From assembly GCA_026928325.1 (NCBI GenBank), contig JAIXKS010000047.1, forward strand, positions 1 to 52,190: a stretch of DNA of 52,190 nt. Direction: 5' to 3'. Position 1 is the first letter of the stretch, and the number at the start of each line of letters is the position of its first letter. Shown one piece after another: positions 35,315 through 44,961 of this stretch. Source of the DNA: Chitinophagales bacterium (GTDB taxonomy: Bacteria > Bacteroidota > Bacteroidia > Chitinophagales > Saprospiraceae). Below the pieces are notes generated by a model that had not been told where the DNA came from, searched no databases, and saw nothing but the letters and a program-made list of their open reading frames with translations. Both the position numbers and the translations under genes were made by a program.

Positions 35315-35929
35315 TTAGTCGATTTTACCTTTTCCTTCACGGAGTATCGTTATTTCGTCGCCCGTACAATCAAGGACTGTGGACTCTGCAATATCACCGA
35401 TGCCACCGTCAAGAAGAAAATCTACTTGATGGTTGAAATCTTCCTCAATTTCGTCGGGATTATTATACACTTTCACTGTTCCGTCTTCGACATTGAGCGA
35501 AGTTGAGATTAGTGGTCCATCTAAAAATTCTAATAGACCCTCTAAGATTTTATTATCCGGTATTCTCACGCCGATTTCTTCCTTGCTGTTTTTAAAGAAC
35601 TTCTGGACGTAATTATTTGAATTTAATATAAATGTATATGGTCCTGGAAGATATCTTTTCATGGTTTTAAAAACGTCGTTATCTATCTGTGGCGTGTATT
35701 GCGAAATGACGCTAATATTAGGACAGATTATAGACATTTTAGCCTGTTTTTCTTTTTTGTTCAATACCTTACAGATGCGGTCGATACCCGGTTTGTTGGT
35801 CATCAAGCATCCCAAGGCATAAATTGTGTCTGTTGGAAAAACGACAATGGCGCCTTTGTTAATATAATCCGCTACCTCTCGCAAATCACGCTTATTCGGA
35901 TTTTTGTCATGAAAGAAAACTCTTTGCAT
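35315..35929 (-). CDS. Sua5/YciO/YrdC-family protein
   Basis: The 204-residue protein matches the YciO/YrdC fold: N-terminal YINKGAIVVFPTDTIYALGC, the lysine-rich KVLNKKEKQAKMSIICPN, PGPYTFIL, GVRIPDN and the central PLISTSLN. The KxR/SxN set of the TsaC enzyme (threonylcarbamoyl-AMP synthase for tRNA t6A) is partly replaced as in the YciO branch, so I leave the gene symbol blank. It binds nucleotide and double-stranded RNA in known relatives. It stands alone. Confidence 0.88.
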   Translation of the reverse strand: MQRVFFHDKNPNKRDLREVADYINKGAIVVFPTDTIYALGCLMTNKPGIDRICKVLNKKEKQAKMSIICPNISVISQYTPQIDNDVFKTMKRYLPGPYTFILNSNNYVQKFFKNSKEEIGVRIPDNKILEGLLEFLDGPLISTSLNVEDGTVKVYNNPDEIEEDFNHQVDFLLDGGIGDIAESTVLDCTGDEITILREGKGKID

Positions 35930-36029
35930 ATTTCTTAAATTTTTATAAATTGAAAAAAATTATGAATTAGTCAATATTCTATTATATAACAACAAGCCAT
36001 AGGCGGCATATTGTTTTTCATCGCAGTAA

Positions 36030-37367
36030 TTAAAACTTGAGGAAATGCCATTTATTAGTTTTTAGATATAAATAGGACATTAAAGTGATTCCAACCCAAT
36101 AAAATATTTCGGCAGCCCAAGCCCAGTTTAAGTCAATATAGTACACTTTAATCATAATATAGCTGTAAACAATGTAGAATACTGTGAAAATCGTTTGGAT
36201 GCGTAAGGCGGTTTGTGTGTGCCCCGTACCGATTAATCCATTGAAAAAGATGCCTCCTACTCCAAAAATCGATAAAATGATTAGTAAAATCGGAAAGTAG
36301 GGTTTGGATAGGAGGATTAAGGTCATGTCTTCTTTGCCAAAAATGGGATAAAGGAAAAATTCGGGAAATAAGACTACCGGGATAGAGATCGCCAGCGTAA
36401 TTAATAAGTTGAGTTTAGTGGTTTTGAATATAATAGGTAGTACTGCCTGCCGTTTTTTATGGCCAATAAATCCGCTAACCAGGGTGTTGATACCTGCCGA
36501 AAAGCCCCAACAAGGTATGGACAATATCAGGTAAACGGTTCGGAGAATATTGGAAATTTCTAGCTCGCGTTGGCCCACATTTTCTATAAAACTGAAAAAT
36601 AAAAACCAAGACCCTATACTCAAGATAGATTGAAAAACTATAGGAGTAGAGATCTTAAACATATTGAAGGCGTCTTTGACCTCTAATGTTTTTAAAGCTA
36701 GTAAATCATATTTTCTATTGGTTTTATCCCAAACCATATATAGGATAAAAATGATAAAGGCTACGATTTCGGCGATGGTACTCGCCAAGGCGGAGCCGGC
36801 AATACCCATAGGTTCTAAGCCGAATTTGCCAAAGACAAGGATGTAATTGAGTGCCAAATTGACGATAATAAGCACTATCGTATCGTAGATAATAAATTTT
36901 GTTTTGGCTATGCCAGTATAAAAGCTAATCAATGAAATGCCCAAATAGCTAAAGAAAATACCAAAACTCCTATAATGGATGTAATCCACGCATTTACTTA
37001 ATATCTGTGGATCTACAATGAATAGCTTAAAAAACGAAGTAATGCCGAATTGTAAGAAAAGAAAAAGCAATAAAGAAAGAAAAAACTCAAATATCATCAA
37101 GGCTTGAAACGCATTGCCGACGCCTTTGTGGTTCTTTTCTCCATATTTTCGAGCTACAATGATCTGTCCTCCTCTCGAAAATCCATAGCCTATACTTGCA
37201 ATGATCAAATAAAATACACCAACCAATCCTGCTGCTGCAAAGTCCACCGAATTGTAATGATACAGAAATACATTATCGCTCAGTACGATGATGTTTTGCG
37301 CAGCACTACCCAACATGATAGGCACCGAAATCGACAGGATCTGTTTATATGATGTATTTAAATTCAT
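36030..37367 (-). CDS. MATE-family efflux transporter
   Basis: From the ATG at 37367 the protein has 445 residues and about twelve membrane segments in two six-helix halves (about 10-215 and 235-445), each with the MATE pattern. GFSRGGQIIVARKYGEKNHKGVGNAF is characteristic. It would export cationic compounds or drugs by Na+ or H+ antiport. The TTG at 37379 is rejected as a start because it falls in a promoter-like TTTTGC stretch. It is monocistronic. Confidence 0.9.
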   Translation of the reverse strand: MNLNTSYKQILSISVPIMLGSAAQNIIVLSDNVFLYHYNSVDFAAAGLVGVFYLIIASIGYGFSRGGQIIVARKYGEKNHKGVGNAFQALMIFEFFLSLLLFLFLQFGITSFFKLFIVDPQILSKCVDYIHYRSFGIFFSYLGISLISFYTGIAKTKFIIYDTIVLIIVNLALNYILVFGKFGLEPMGIAGSALASTIAEIVAFIIFILYMVWDKTNRKYDLLALKTLEVKDAFNMFKISTPIVFQSILSIGSWFLFFSFIENVGQRELEISNILRTVYLILSIPCWGFSAGINTLVSGFIGHKKRQAVLPIIFKTTKLNLLITLAISIPVVLFPEFFLYPIFGKEDMTLILLSKPYFPILLIILSIFGVGGIFFNGLIGTGHTQTALRIQTIFTVFYIVYSYIMIKVYYIDLNWAWAAEIFYWVGITLMSYLYLKTNKWHFLKF

Positions 37368-37820
37368 ATCAGGTTGCAAAATATATCAAATTTTGAGATT
37401 TCACTAAGAATATTTGAAAAAATATCGATATTCTATGGAAATTGTTTTTTTGCTGTATTGCATTTTACATCCCAGCTTTCAAGCCAAGTCCATGATTGTA
37501 GCCAAAATAAGATGCTACTTTTTTGTACGGTGCTATGATTTGCGGCTATTACGGGAATTTTTGTGATGACATTGTATGATCTAAGATTTATTCAGTGGTT
37601 AAAGTACTTTTGTACTGATTTAAAAGGTGCATTTTGTATAAGTGCCTGATTCATTGCTTTTTTGCTAAATCCGGTTTAAAATCATCAATAATGAATAATT
37701 TAGTTTGAAAATTTGATTAATCGCCTGAAAGTGTGTATTTTTATAAGTTTTGAAATATAGTAGCTGTTTTAGTGACGGAAAGGCTACGTTTAGCGCAAGC
37801 TTTATTAAAATATTTTTATC
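37368..37820. other. intergenic region between the MATE and MgtE genes
   Basis: A 453-base divergent gap. TACTTTTG occurs near 37609 and may be an MgtE promoter, though the leader would be about 200 bases. I see no RNA gene, MITE copy or coding potential here. A magnesium-sensing leader cannot be confirmed by eye. Confidence 0.3.
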
Positions 37821-39206
37821 ATGGATAAGATTAGAAGAAGAATTAAACAGATAGACTGGAGTGTCCCTTTTGACATTTATTCTTTATTCGATAAAGAAAA
37901 GGCAAATATTCATCCGGCGGAACTTGCTGGGGTATTGAGCAATATTCCGATAGAACATGCCTTGCCTATATTTGAGTCGTTTTCTGATGACTTGAAGGCT
38001 TATATTTTTTCGTATCTAGAATTTCCGGATCAAATCATTTTAATCAAACGATTGCCTACTGCGCAGGTCGGAGCAATACTAAACAATCTATCGAGTGACG
38101 ATCGAACCCAGTTTTTTAGGGATTTGTCCAATGAAGACCGCACCAATTACTTAGTTTTGTTGAATGAAGAAAACAGGAAGTCCACGCTTGATTGGTTAGG
38201 TTATGACGAAAAAAGTGTTGCGCGATTGGTCAACGAAGATTTTGCGACCATTTATAAATACATGACCGTCGCCGAAGCCTCGGAGCATTTGAGAAAATAC
38301 CATATTGATTCTGAAGCGGCTAACGTGGTCTATGTCATCGATGAAGACGGAAAACTCCTCGATGATATTCAAATCCGACGATTAGTGATGAATGAGCCGG
38401 AAAGGCCAGTTTCGGATTTGATGGATGGCGATTATATTTCTTTAAATATTAAAGACAGTGTCGATGATGCAATCGATAAATTTATGGATTATGACAGAGT
38501 CGTAATACCGGTGGTTAATGATACCCATATTTTGGTCGGTGTAGTGACTGTGGATGACATCATGGATGAATTTGAGGCAAGAGAGACCGAAGATATTCAA
38601 AAATTTGGAGGGGTTGACAAACTCGATTATCCTTATGTTCAAACGAATTTTTTTAAGCTTACTCAAAAGCGGGCGACATGGCTCGTCGTGTTATTTGTTG
38701 GAGAAATGCTGACCGCTACGGCTATGAGCTTTTACGAAGAGGAAATCGCTGCTGCGGTTGTTCTTGCTTTATTTGTGCCTTTGGTTATATCGAGTGGAGG
38801 TAATAGTGGTTCTCAGGCGGCAACGCTAATTATTAGAGCACTTTCTCTAAAAGAGATCACGCTTAAAGACTGGTGGTTTGTGATGGACCGTGAGATATTG
38901 TCAGGTTTGACATTAGGAGGGATTTTAGGAGCCATGGGATTTTTTAGGATTGTAGCTTGGCATAACTTCCAATGGTATGATTACGGTGAGCATTGGTTAT
39001 TGATTGCGCTGACTATCTTTTTCTCGTTGATAGGCATCGTGCTTTGGGGTACACTTGCTGGGTCGATGGTTCCTCTATTGTTGAAAAGACTCAATCTAGA
39101 TCCAGCTACATCTTCAGCGCCCTTTGTAGCGACTTTAGTGGACGTAACCGGTCTAATTATTTACTTTTCTGTAGCGGCCTTGATTTTAAGCGGAACGTTG
39201 TTGTAA
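37821..39206 (+). CDS. mgtE: magnesium transporter MgtE
   Basis: The 461-residue protein has the MgtE layout: an N-terminal helical domain (about 20-130, with LSSDDRTQFFRDLSNEDRTNYL), two CBS domains (about 140-270, MTVAEASEHLRKYH and VSDLMDGDYISLN), a plug helix, and five C-terminal membrane segments (about 295-460). The selectivity region LVISSGGNSGSQAATLIIRALS is present. It mediates Mg2+ uptake, gated by Mg2+ binding to the cytoplasmic domains. The TrpS gene converges with its stop 27 bases away. Confidence 0.95.
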   Translation: MDKIRRRIKQIDWSVPFDIYSLFDKEKANIHPAELAGVLSNIPIEHALPIFESFSDDLKAYIFSYLEFPDQIILIKRLPTAQVGAILNNLSSDDRTQFFRDLSNEDRTNYLVLLNEENRKSTLDWLGYDEKSVARLVNEDFATIYKYMTVAEASEHLRKYHIDSEAANVVYVIDEDGKLLDDIQIRRLVMNEPERPVSDLMDGDYISLNIKDSVDDAIDKFMDYDRVVIPVVNDTHILVGVVTVDDIMDEFEARETEDIQKFGGVDKLDYPYVQTNFFKLTQKRATWLVVLFVGEMLTATAMSFYEEEIAAAVVLALFVPLVISSGGNSGSQAATLIIRALSLKEITLKDWWFVMDREILSGLTLGGILGAMGFFRIVAWHNFQWYDYGEHWLLIALTIFFSLIGIVLWGTLAGSMVPLLLKRLNLDPATSSAPFVATLVDVTGLIIYFSVAALILSGTLL

Positions 39207-39233
39207 TTCCGAAAACTATATGATCCGTAATGA

Positions 39234-40232
39234 TTAAACATTCAACAAACCGACAAGTTCTTTAACCTCTTTGAGGGTTTGTTGGGCGTGTTTTCTGATC
39301 TCGGATGATGACTGCTTGATTTGGTCTTTTAAGCGTCTTTTATCGGCATCAAGTTCTTTTTTTCTTGCGATAAAATTGGAAGTAAGCGCTACAATGGCAT
39401 TGGCGGTTGTTTCTTTTAAATCAACGTACTTGAGTTGACCCGCATGATATTGCTCCATGAGTTGGTCGTGTTCAGTAATGTTGCCACATGCTCGGATCAA
39501 TTCAAAAAGATTGCTAACGCCTTCCGCCATGGTTCCTTCAGGTGTATTGCCGGAATCTGTAACCGCAGATTTGATTTGTCTTCTTATCGTATCCTCGTCA
39601 GCAAAAAGGCTGATATAGTGCTTCTCTCCTGCGGATTTACTCATCTTTTTAGAAGGATCCGCCGTCGATCTTATTTTCGATGTTTCGGTAAATAGCGGTT
39701 CGGGCAATGCGAAATACTCTTTTCCTACTTGATGATTGAATCGTTGTGCTATGTCACGTGTGAGTTCAAGATGTTGCTCTTGATCCTTTCCTACAGGTAC
39801 ATAATCAGCCTTATAAATCAAGATATCTGCGGCTTGGAGCACAGGATAACCCAATAAACCTACGGAAATGAAGTCATCTTTTCCACCTTCTTGTACTTGT
39901 TGGCTCTTATCTTTAAACTGGGTCATTCGTGTCAACTGACCATAGGAACAATAGCAATTCAGGATCCAAGTGAGTTCCGTATGTTCGGGTACTAAGGATT
40001 GAATAAACAGGTATTCGGGCTTGACACCGGTTGCCATTAGATTTGTGACCATTTCCCAAGTATTGGTCCTCAGTTTTTTGACATCGTAGGGCATGGTCAT
40101 GGCATGATAATCCACAACGCTAAAAAAACACTGGTATTCGTCTTGTAATTTGACCCAATTCTGAATAGCTCCAAAATAATTACCCAAATGCATGGTACCT
40201 GTTGGCTGAATGCCTGATAAGATTGTTTTCAT
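39234..40232 (-). CDS. trpS: tryptophanyl-tRNA synthetase
   Basis: From the ATG at 40232 the protein has 332 residues, normal for a bacterial class I TrpRS. The HIGH-like motif is SGIQPTGTMHLGNYFGA and the KMSKS motif is KKMSKSAG; the ATP and tryptophan pocket motifs VVDYHAMT and QAADILIYKADYVPVGKDQEQH are present. It charges tRNA-Trp. The longer ORF by nine codons is rejected because the -7 box at 40257-40264 leads directly to this ATG. Confidence 0.97.
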   Translation of the reverse strand: MKTILSGIQPTGTMHLGNYFGAIQNWVKLQDEYQCFFSVVDYHAMTMPYDVKKLRTNTWEMVTNLMATGVKPEYLFIQSLVPEHTELTWILNCYCSYGQLTRMTQFKDKSQQVQEGGKDDFISVGLLGYPVLQAADILIYKADYVPVGKDQEQHLELTRDIAQRFNHQVGKEYFALPEPLFTETSKIRSTADPSKKMSKSAGEKHYISLFADEDTIRRQIKSAVTDSGNTPEGTMAEGVSNLFELIRACGNITEHDQLMEQYHAGQLKYVDLKETTANAIVALTSNFIARKKELDADKRRLKDQIKQSSSEIRKHAQQTLKEVKELVGLLNV

Positions 40233-40256
40233 TACGCTTTTTTGAATTTTGCGGCG

Positions 40257-40264
40257 CAAAGATA
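40257..40264 (-). promoter_or_regulatory. promoter -7 box of trpS
   Basis: Minus strand TATCTTTG, 24 bases before the trpS ATG at 40232. Confidence 0.65.
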
Positions 40265-40330
40265 AGCAATTAATCGCTTATGGTATGGTGCGTTGAATGC
40301 GAATTATACATTTTGGTACAGATTAAATGG

Positions 40331-40894
40331 CTATAAATCTTCGTCTTCCCATTGGCAAGCTAATTCGGGATGGACACCTTGAGTGCCTTTGAAGTGATTG
40401 ATAATGAAGGTCATATCTTTCTTGTAATCTCCTGTTGGGATAAAAGGTTCACTATAATCCACTACCTTGTTTCCAAAGTCAAATTTGACTAAGATGAGCG
40501 GAACTTTTGCTTGGTACGCAATATAGTAAAAGCCCGATTTGAATTTTCTGACTCGTTTTCGAGTACCTTCCGGAGCTATGGCAAAGGATAATTCATCGTA
40601 TTGGCTAAATAGGGAAGCCATCGTATCAACAAAGTTGGAACTTTTGCTGCGTTCTACGGGAATACCTCCTAATTTTCGAAAAATAAATCCATAAGGCCAT
40701 TTGAATAAAGAGTCTTTGGCGATATAATTGACATTTAGTGGCATACCAAATTTTAAAAGTATGCCCAAAGGAAAATCCCAATTGGAAGTATGCGGATAGA
40801 CGGCATACACTTTTTGCGGGATTGTCTCAGGGTCGATTCCTGTCCATTTAAATCCACATAATTTGAGTATCAGGCGGCATAATGCTTTTATCAT
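40331..40894 (-). CDS. 1-acylglycerol-3-phosphate-type acyltransferase
   Basis: The 187-residue protein has the PlsC-family motifs: HTSNWDF (HX4D catalytic pair) near 35, GGIPVERSKS near 75, and IAPEGTRKRV near 107. There is only a weak N-terminal hydrophobic segment, so it is a short member of the family, similar to the acyltransferases that resemble lysophospholipid enzymes. It would acylate a lyso-lipid at the inner membrane. It lies 78 bases downstream of paaC on the same strand and may be read through from it. Confidence 0.88.
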   Translation of the reverse strand: MIKALCRLILKLCGFKWTGIDPETIPQKVYAVYPHTSNWDFPLGILLKFGMPLNVNYIAKDSLFKWPYGFIFRKLGGIPVERSKSSNFVDTMASLFSQYDELSFAIAPEGTRKRVRKFKSGFYYIAYQAKVPLILVKFDFGNKVVDYSEPFIPTGDYKKDMTFIINHFKGTQGVHPELACQWEDEDL

Positions 40895-40972
40895 ATGCTT
40901 CGTATTTATTGTTGCTTACCTTTTGATACCGAGCTTTGGCTTTAGATTCTTGCTGGCAAAAAAACGTCAAGA

Positions 40973-41719
40973 TTACCAAGTGGCTCCCGGATATGCCCGC
41001 TGGAGGTACTGCATTTCTGATAGAATATGACCTAGATACTCGCTATGGAGGCCGGTTTTACCGCCTTTTCTAGCAAAATAATCCGTTGGCAAATCTAACG
41101 TTGCTTCGCTCACGACCGATTGAACCTTCGCGATGGCTTTTGAATGAATGCTTGATAAGTCCGGACTGATTTGTTGATTGATACAGGCAACTTCGTAGGA
41201 GGCCGGGTCAAACATTTCGTCAAAGAAAGGCATCAAATCGTTTAAAGATGCTTGCATTTTTTCGTGGCTTTCCTCTGTACCGTCACCAAGTCGGATCATC
41301 CATTCTCCCGAAAATGTCAAATGGTATCTGGCTTCTTTGATACTTTTTTCGGCTATAGCTGCCAAGGTAGCATCCTTGCTTTCGACCATTGCTTCTAGGT
41401 GGAAATAATGCCAACAATCAAATAGGAACTGTCGGACGATCGTTTGGCCCCAGTGGCCATTAGGCTGCTCGACCAAAAGTACATTTTTAAAGGCTCTTTC
41501 ACTACGAAGCATCGGATAGTCATCCTCGGCCTTGCCTTCTTTTTCAGCAAGATACTGATAGTAGGTTCGAGCTTCGCCGATTAAGTCTAATGCGATGTTT
41601 GTCAGAGCAATATCTTGTTCTAGTACAGGACCATGGCCACACCATTCGCCCAAGCGCTGACCTAAAATCATATTGTTGTCAGCCAGCATAAGTATGAAAT
41701 CTTTTAAATTTGCATCCAT
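40973..41719 (-). CDS. paaC: phenylacetyl-CoA epoxidase subunit PaaC
   Basis: The 248-residue ferritin-like protein is the structural partner of PaaA in the 1,2-phenylacetyl-CoA epoxidase. It shows DNNMILGQRLGEWCGHGPVLEQDIALTNIALDLIGEAR and KEARYHLTFSGEWMIRLGDGTEES, the PaaC hallmarks. PaaB is four bases upstream. The next gene on this strand is an acyltransferase rather than paaD, so the epoxidase cluster is incomplete here. Confidence 0.95.
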   Translation of the reverse strand: MDANLKDFILMLADNNMILGQRLGEWCGHGPVLEQDIALTNIALDLIGEARTYYQYLAEKEGKAEDDYPMLRSERAFKNVLLVEQPNGHWGQTIVRQFLFDCWHYFHLEAMVESKDATLAAIAEKSIKEARYHLTFSGEWMIRLGDGTEESHEKMQASLNDLMPFFDEMFDPASYEVACINQQISPDLSSIHSKAIAKVQSVVSEATLDLPTDYFARKGGKTGLHSEYLGHILSEMQYLQRAYPGATW

Positions 41720-41723
41720 AAAA

Positions 41724-42005
41724 TTACATGTGTTTTACTTCGTCAGGTAATTCGTAAAAAGTAGGGTGTCGATAGATTTTATCCGCTGCCGGATCAAACA
41801 TGGATTCATTTTCCTCGGGATTTGATGCGGTAATCTGGCTAGACTCTACTACCCATATACTAACGCCTTCATTGCGACGTGTATAGACATCCCGTGCGTT
41901 TTGAAGCGCCATATGTGCATCTGAAGCGTGTAAACTACCCACGTGTTTGTGGTTCAATCCATTTTTGGATCTGATGAATATTTCAAATAAAGGCCAGTCT
42001 TTCAT
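41724..42005 (-). CDS. paaB: phenylacetyl-CoA epoxidase subunit PaaB
   Basis: The 93-residue protein matches PaaB: WPLFEIFIRSKNGLNHKHVGSLHASDAHMALQNARDVYTRRNEGVSIWVV. PaaB bridges the PaaAC heterodimers in the epoxidase. It is followed by paaC after four bases. A serine-protease gene separates it from paaA on the same strand. The 51-base gap upstream holds a half-site TGTTCG (42021-42026) of the putative TetR operator. Confidence 0.95.
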   Translation of the reverse strand: MKDWPLFEIFIRSKNGLNHKHVGSLHASDAHMALQNARDVYTRRNEGVSIWVVESSQITASNPEENESMFDPAADKIYRHPTFYELPDEVKHM

Positions 42006-42020
42006 ATTGCAACCTATTTT

Positions 42021-42026
42021 TGTTCG
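42021..42026. promoter_or_regulatory. possible TetR half-site before paaB
   Basis: TGTTCG equals one arm of the inverted repeat at 46633-46646. A six-base match is expected by chance every few kilobases, so this is weak. Confidence 0.2.
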
Positions 42027-42056
42027 TTAATAATATAAAATTTTAATTTTTCAATA

Positions 42057-43961
42057 TTAATTTAAGCATGTCGCCGGAAATGATACCAATACGCCTCGGT
42101 TACTTATCTTACTTATAAAACAAGTGTTGTTTGGGCTTGTCATTAACAGACCTTTGGTTGTTGATTGAATAACTAAATCACCTGATGTAACCTCCGTATG
42201 ATCAGGAAGCATTGCGATAGCTGTTGTCGAAAAACTTCCATCGTTATTCATTTCAAGTTGCCAATATTGATCATCTGGCGAACGCATGATTATTTTTGTA
42301 ATGCTGTCAGTAAGTCGCAAACTTGCGTCTTTTATAAAAACAGAATGTTCATTGGGAACACCTAGTTCTGTGATATTTAAAGTACCGGAATTAGTGACAC
42401 TCATTCTAAAGATATGGTTATTGGCACTTGTCAATACGATCCCTGCATTCTTATCATTGACGACGATACTCTTATCTAAAAGGACGTAGGGCGTATAATT
42501 TTCAGGTAACACCATTTCAATTGCTGCTGTGGCATTAATCCGGCCATATCCGTAGGTATTGTTTGGGCTCGAAGCACCGGGGATACCATTGCAATTTTGG
42601 GTAGTCGTCAGCGGCGTACTCGTTTGTTCGATGATGGTTTCTATAAGATCTACATTTCCTGCCAAATTGGGATTAGCTGATATCATTAAGGCTACTAAAC
42701 CGGCGACGTGTGGCCCAGCCATACTCGTGCCACTTGAATTTGCAAAAGTTCCATTTTTAATGCAAGAACGAATTCCTACGCCTGGGGCGGATACATTGGG
42801 CTTGCTTCGTCCAGAGCCATCGACGGTTACGGCACCTCTACTGCTGAAATCGGCTATGACATCACTACTGTTGGTAGCACCGATAGTGAAACTGCCTTCA
42901 AAGATAGCGGCAGGGTCATTGACAGTTTCGCAAGCTGACCCTGAATTTCCGGCTGAAACGACAATGACACATCCAGCATCTCTAAGATTATTTAAAGCTA
43001 GTTCCATAACATCAAAATTGGTGGTATTGCATCCTTCAACAGGTGGGCATCCCCATGAATTGTTGATGACGTGTGGCATTTTTGTTGGATCGCCAGAACC
43101 ACCACCGACCGGATATGGCGCTAAAAACCATTCGAAACACTCGACATAGGTCGTCAGTGTGCCATCGCCTTCATCCATATTGCGGCATCCGATCCACTGT
43201 GCACCAGGAGCTACCCCGATATCGTCACCATTGTTGTCTAAACTACCGACCATGGTGCCCATCGTGTGGGTGCCATGATTGTGATCATCACATGGCTCGG
43301 GGCTATCATATCCGCATGGGTTATTAGGATTGGCATTACTATGGATGGCGTCGTGCCAATTGTAATCGTGATCTGCTATAGCTCCATCCCATCCGCGATA
43401 TTTCGCCTTGATGGTATTGATTTCCCAAGCATATCCTGTATCTTGTCCTCCGACGACGACACCTTGACCCGTGTATCCCAATGCCCAAACGCTAGGAGCA
43501 CCGATTTTATTGAGTCCCCAAATCGGTGTTCGTTCCCCGCCGGAATTTGTCTGGTCGCGTTCTGGCATTTGATGCATGGTAAATTTGCTGTCTTCTATGA
43601 TATAGGCGACATCGTCACGGTCGCTCAATCGTTGAATCATGTCATAATCACAGCTTGCAGCGATCATATTTACTATGTAAAATGAACGATGTCTGATGTT
43701 TTGATTCTGAAGTATGCGTAGGATATCCTGTTGTGTACGGTTGGCTTTTTGATATAGCTGCTTATAGACGTAGGTCGCTTTAGCATCTTTACTATAGATC
43801 GTATGCACCGAAGAGATGTCAGTCTGATCTTTCATCATAATGACGACATTTTGTGGCTGATGTACGGGTGCTTTGGATAGTCGCATATCTATTTTATTTA
43901 AAATTTGCCCATTGACGCAAATGATAAACAGACTAAAGACCAAAGTAAAGATGTGTTTCAT
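42057..43961 (-). CDS. secreted S8 (subtilisin-like) serine protease
   Basis: The 634-residue protein has a signal peptide (about 1-18), an inhibitor-I9-like propeptide with the HRSFYIVNMIAA segment (about 20-130), and a subtilase domain (about 150-480). Catalytic residues: Asp in GGQDTGYAW, His in DDHNHGTHTMGTMVG, Asn in VINNSWGCP, and Ser in NSSGTSMAGPHVAGLVAL. The C-terminal 150 residues are beta-rich, ending in a Cys (FPATCLN), with no clear T9SS sorting motif. It is on the same strand inside the paa cluster, 27 bases after paaA and 51 before paaB, so it seems inserted into the operon; co-regulation is inference. Confidence 0.92.
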   Translation of the reverse strand: MKHIFTLVFSLFIICVNGQILNKIDMRLSKAPVHQPQNVVIMMKDQTDISSVHTIYSKDAKATYVYKQLYQKANRTQQDILRILQNQNIRHRSFYIVNMIAASCDYDMIQRLSDRDDVAYIIEDSKFTMHQMPERDQTNSGGERTPIWGLNKIGAPSVWALGYTGQGVVVGGQDTGYAWEINTIKAKYRGWDGAIADHDYNWHDAIHSNANPNNPCGYDSPEPCDDHNHGTHTMGTMVGSLDNNGDDIGVAPGAQWIGCRNMDEGDGTLTTYVECFEWFLAPYPVGGGSGDPTKMPHVINNSWGCPPVEGCNTTNFDVMELALNNLRDAGCVIVVSAGNSGSACETVNDPAAIFEGSFTIGATNSSDVIADFSSRGAVTVDGSGRSKPNVSAPGVGIRSCIKNGTFANSSGTSMAGPHVAGLVALMISANPNLAGNVDLIETIIEQTSTPLTTTQNCNGIPGASSPNNTYGYGRINATAAIEMVLPENYTPYVLLDKSIVVNDKNAGIVLTSANNHIFRMSVTNSGTLNITELGVPNEHSVFIKDASLRLTDSITKIIMRSPDDQYWQLEMNNDGSFSTTAIAMLPDHTEVTSGDLVIQSTTKGLLMTSPNNTCFISKISNRGVLVSFPATCLN

Positions 43962-43988
43962 ACAAACTATATTTTAAGGATGGCTAAA

Positions 43989-44939
43989 TTATGCTACTGA
44001 AATGGACTTTTTTTGCTGTTGTTTCTCAGCATAGGCCGTTGCTGCATCTCGCACCCATTGACCGGCTTCGTGTGCTTTTATCCGCGCTGCCAATCTCTCT
44101 TTATTGCATGGTCCATTGCCTGCGATGACTTGATAAAACTCTTCCCAATTGATTTCGCCGAAGTCATAGTGTCCGGTTTTCTCATTAAATTTGATATTCG
44201 GGTCGGGTAGGGTGACGCCCAAGACAGCCGCTTGAGGTACGGTCATGTCGATAAACTTTTGGCGGAGTTCGTCATTGGACAATCTTTTGATTTTCCATTT
44301 TACGGACTGTGCACTATTCGGAGAGTCTTTGTCGGTTGGGCCAAACATCATCAAGGAAGGCCACCACCATCTGTTGACAGCGTCTTGCACCATTTCTTTT
44401 TGAGCTTCGGTACCTTGACTCATGGTATAAAGAATGTCGAATCCTTGGCGTTGGTGGAAAGATTCTTCCTTGCATATGCGCACCATAGCTCTAGAATAAG
44501 GTCCAAAAGATGTCCTCGTCAATGCTACCTGATTGACAATGGCGGCACCATCTACTAGCCAACCTATCGTCCCCATATCGGCCCAAGATAATGCAGGATA
44601 GTTGAATATACTTGAGTATTTGGCTTTGCCGGCATGTAGCAAATCGATCATTTCACTTCGACTTGTTCCCAACGTTTCTGCTGCTGAATACAAGTAAAGT
44701 CCATGTCCGGCTTCGTCTTGGATTTTAGCGAGTAAGGCTAGTTTTCTTCTGAGGCTAGGCGCTCTTGAAATCCAATTACCTTCAGGTAGCATACCTACAA
44801 TCTCAGAATGTGCGTGTTGGGATATCTGGCGAACGAGCGTTTTTCTATAGGCGTCCGGCATCCAGTCACGAGGTTCGATTTTTTCTTCGTTGTCGATTCG
44901 GTTCTGGAAATTCGCTTCAAGAGAATAATTTGGGCTCAT
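43989..44939 (-). CDS. paaA: phenylacetyl-CoA epoxidase catalytic subunit PaaA
   Basis: The 316-residue di-iron oxygenase subunit shows [66 protein letters not shown], with the metal-binding ExxH (DEAGH). Later come [13 protein letters not shown] and [19 protein letters not shown]. It inserts one oxygen atom into phenylacetyl-CoA. It sits 22 bases downstream of the TetR regulator and upstream of the S8 protease. Compared with PaaA elsewhere nothing is missing. Confidence 0.96.
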   Translation of the reverse strand: MSPNYSLEANFQNRIDNEEKIEPRDWMPDAYRKTLVRQISQHAHSEIVGMLPEGNWISRAPSLRRKLALLAKIQDEAGHGLYLYSAAETLGTSRSEMIDLLHAGKAKYSSIFNYPALSWADMGTIGWLVDGAAIVNQVALTRTSFGPYSRAMVRICKEESFHQRQGFDILYTMSQGTEAQKEMVQDAVNRWWWPSLMMFGPTDKDSPNSAQSVKWKIKRLSNDELRQKFIDMTVPQAAVLGVTLPDPNIKFNEKTGHYDFGEINWEEFYQVIAGNGPCNKERLAARIKAHEAGQWVRDAATAYAEKQQQKKSISVA

Positions 44940-44961
44940 AATATAAGATTTTAATAATTGT

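Noticed and set aside
42559-43685. Plus-strand reading frames of 84-196 codons opposite the S8 protease
   Set aside because: Antisense shadows of a well-supported subtilase gene.
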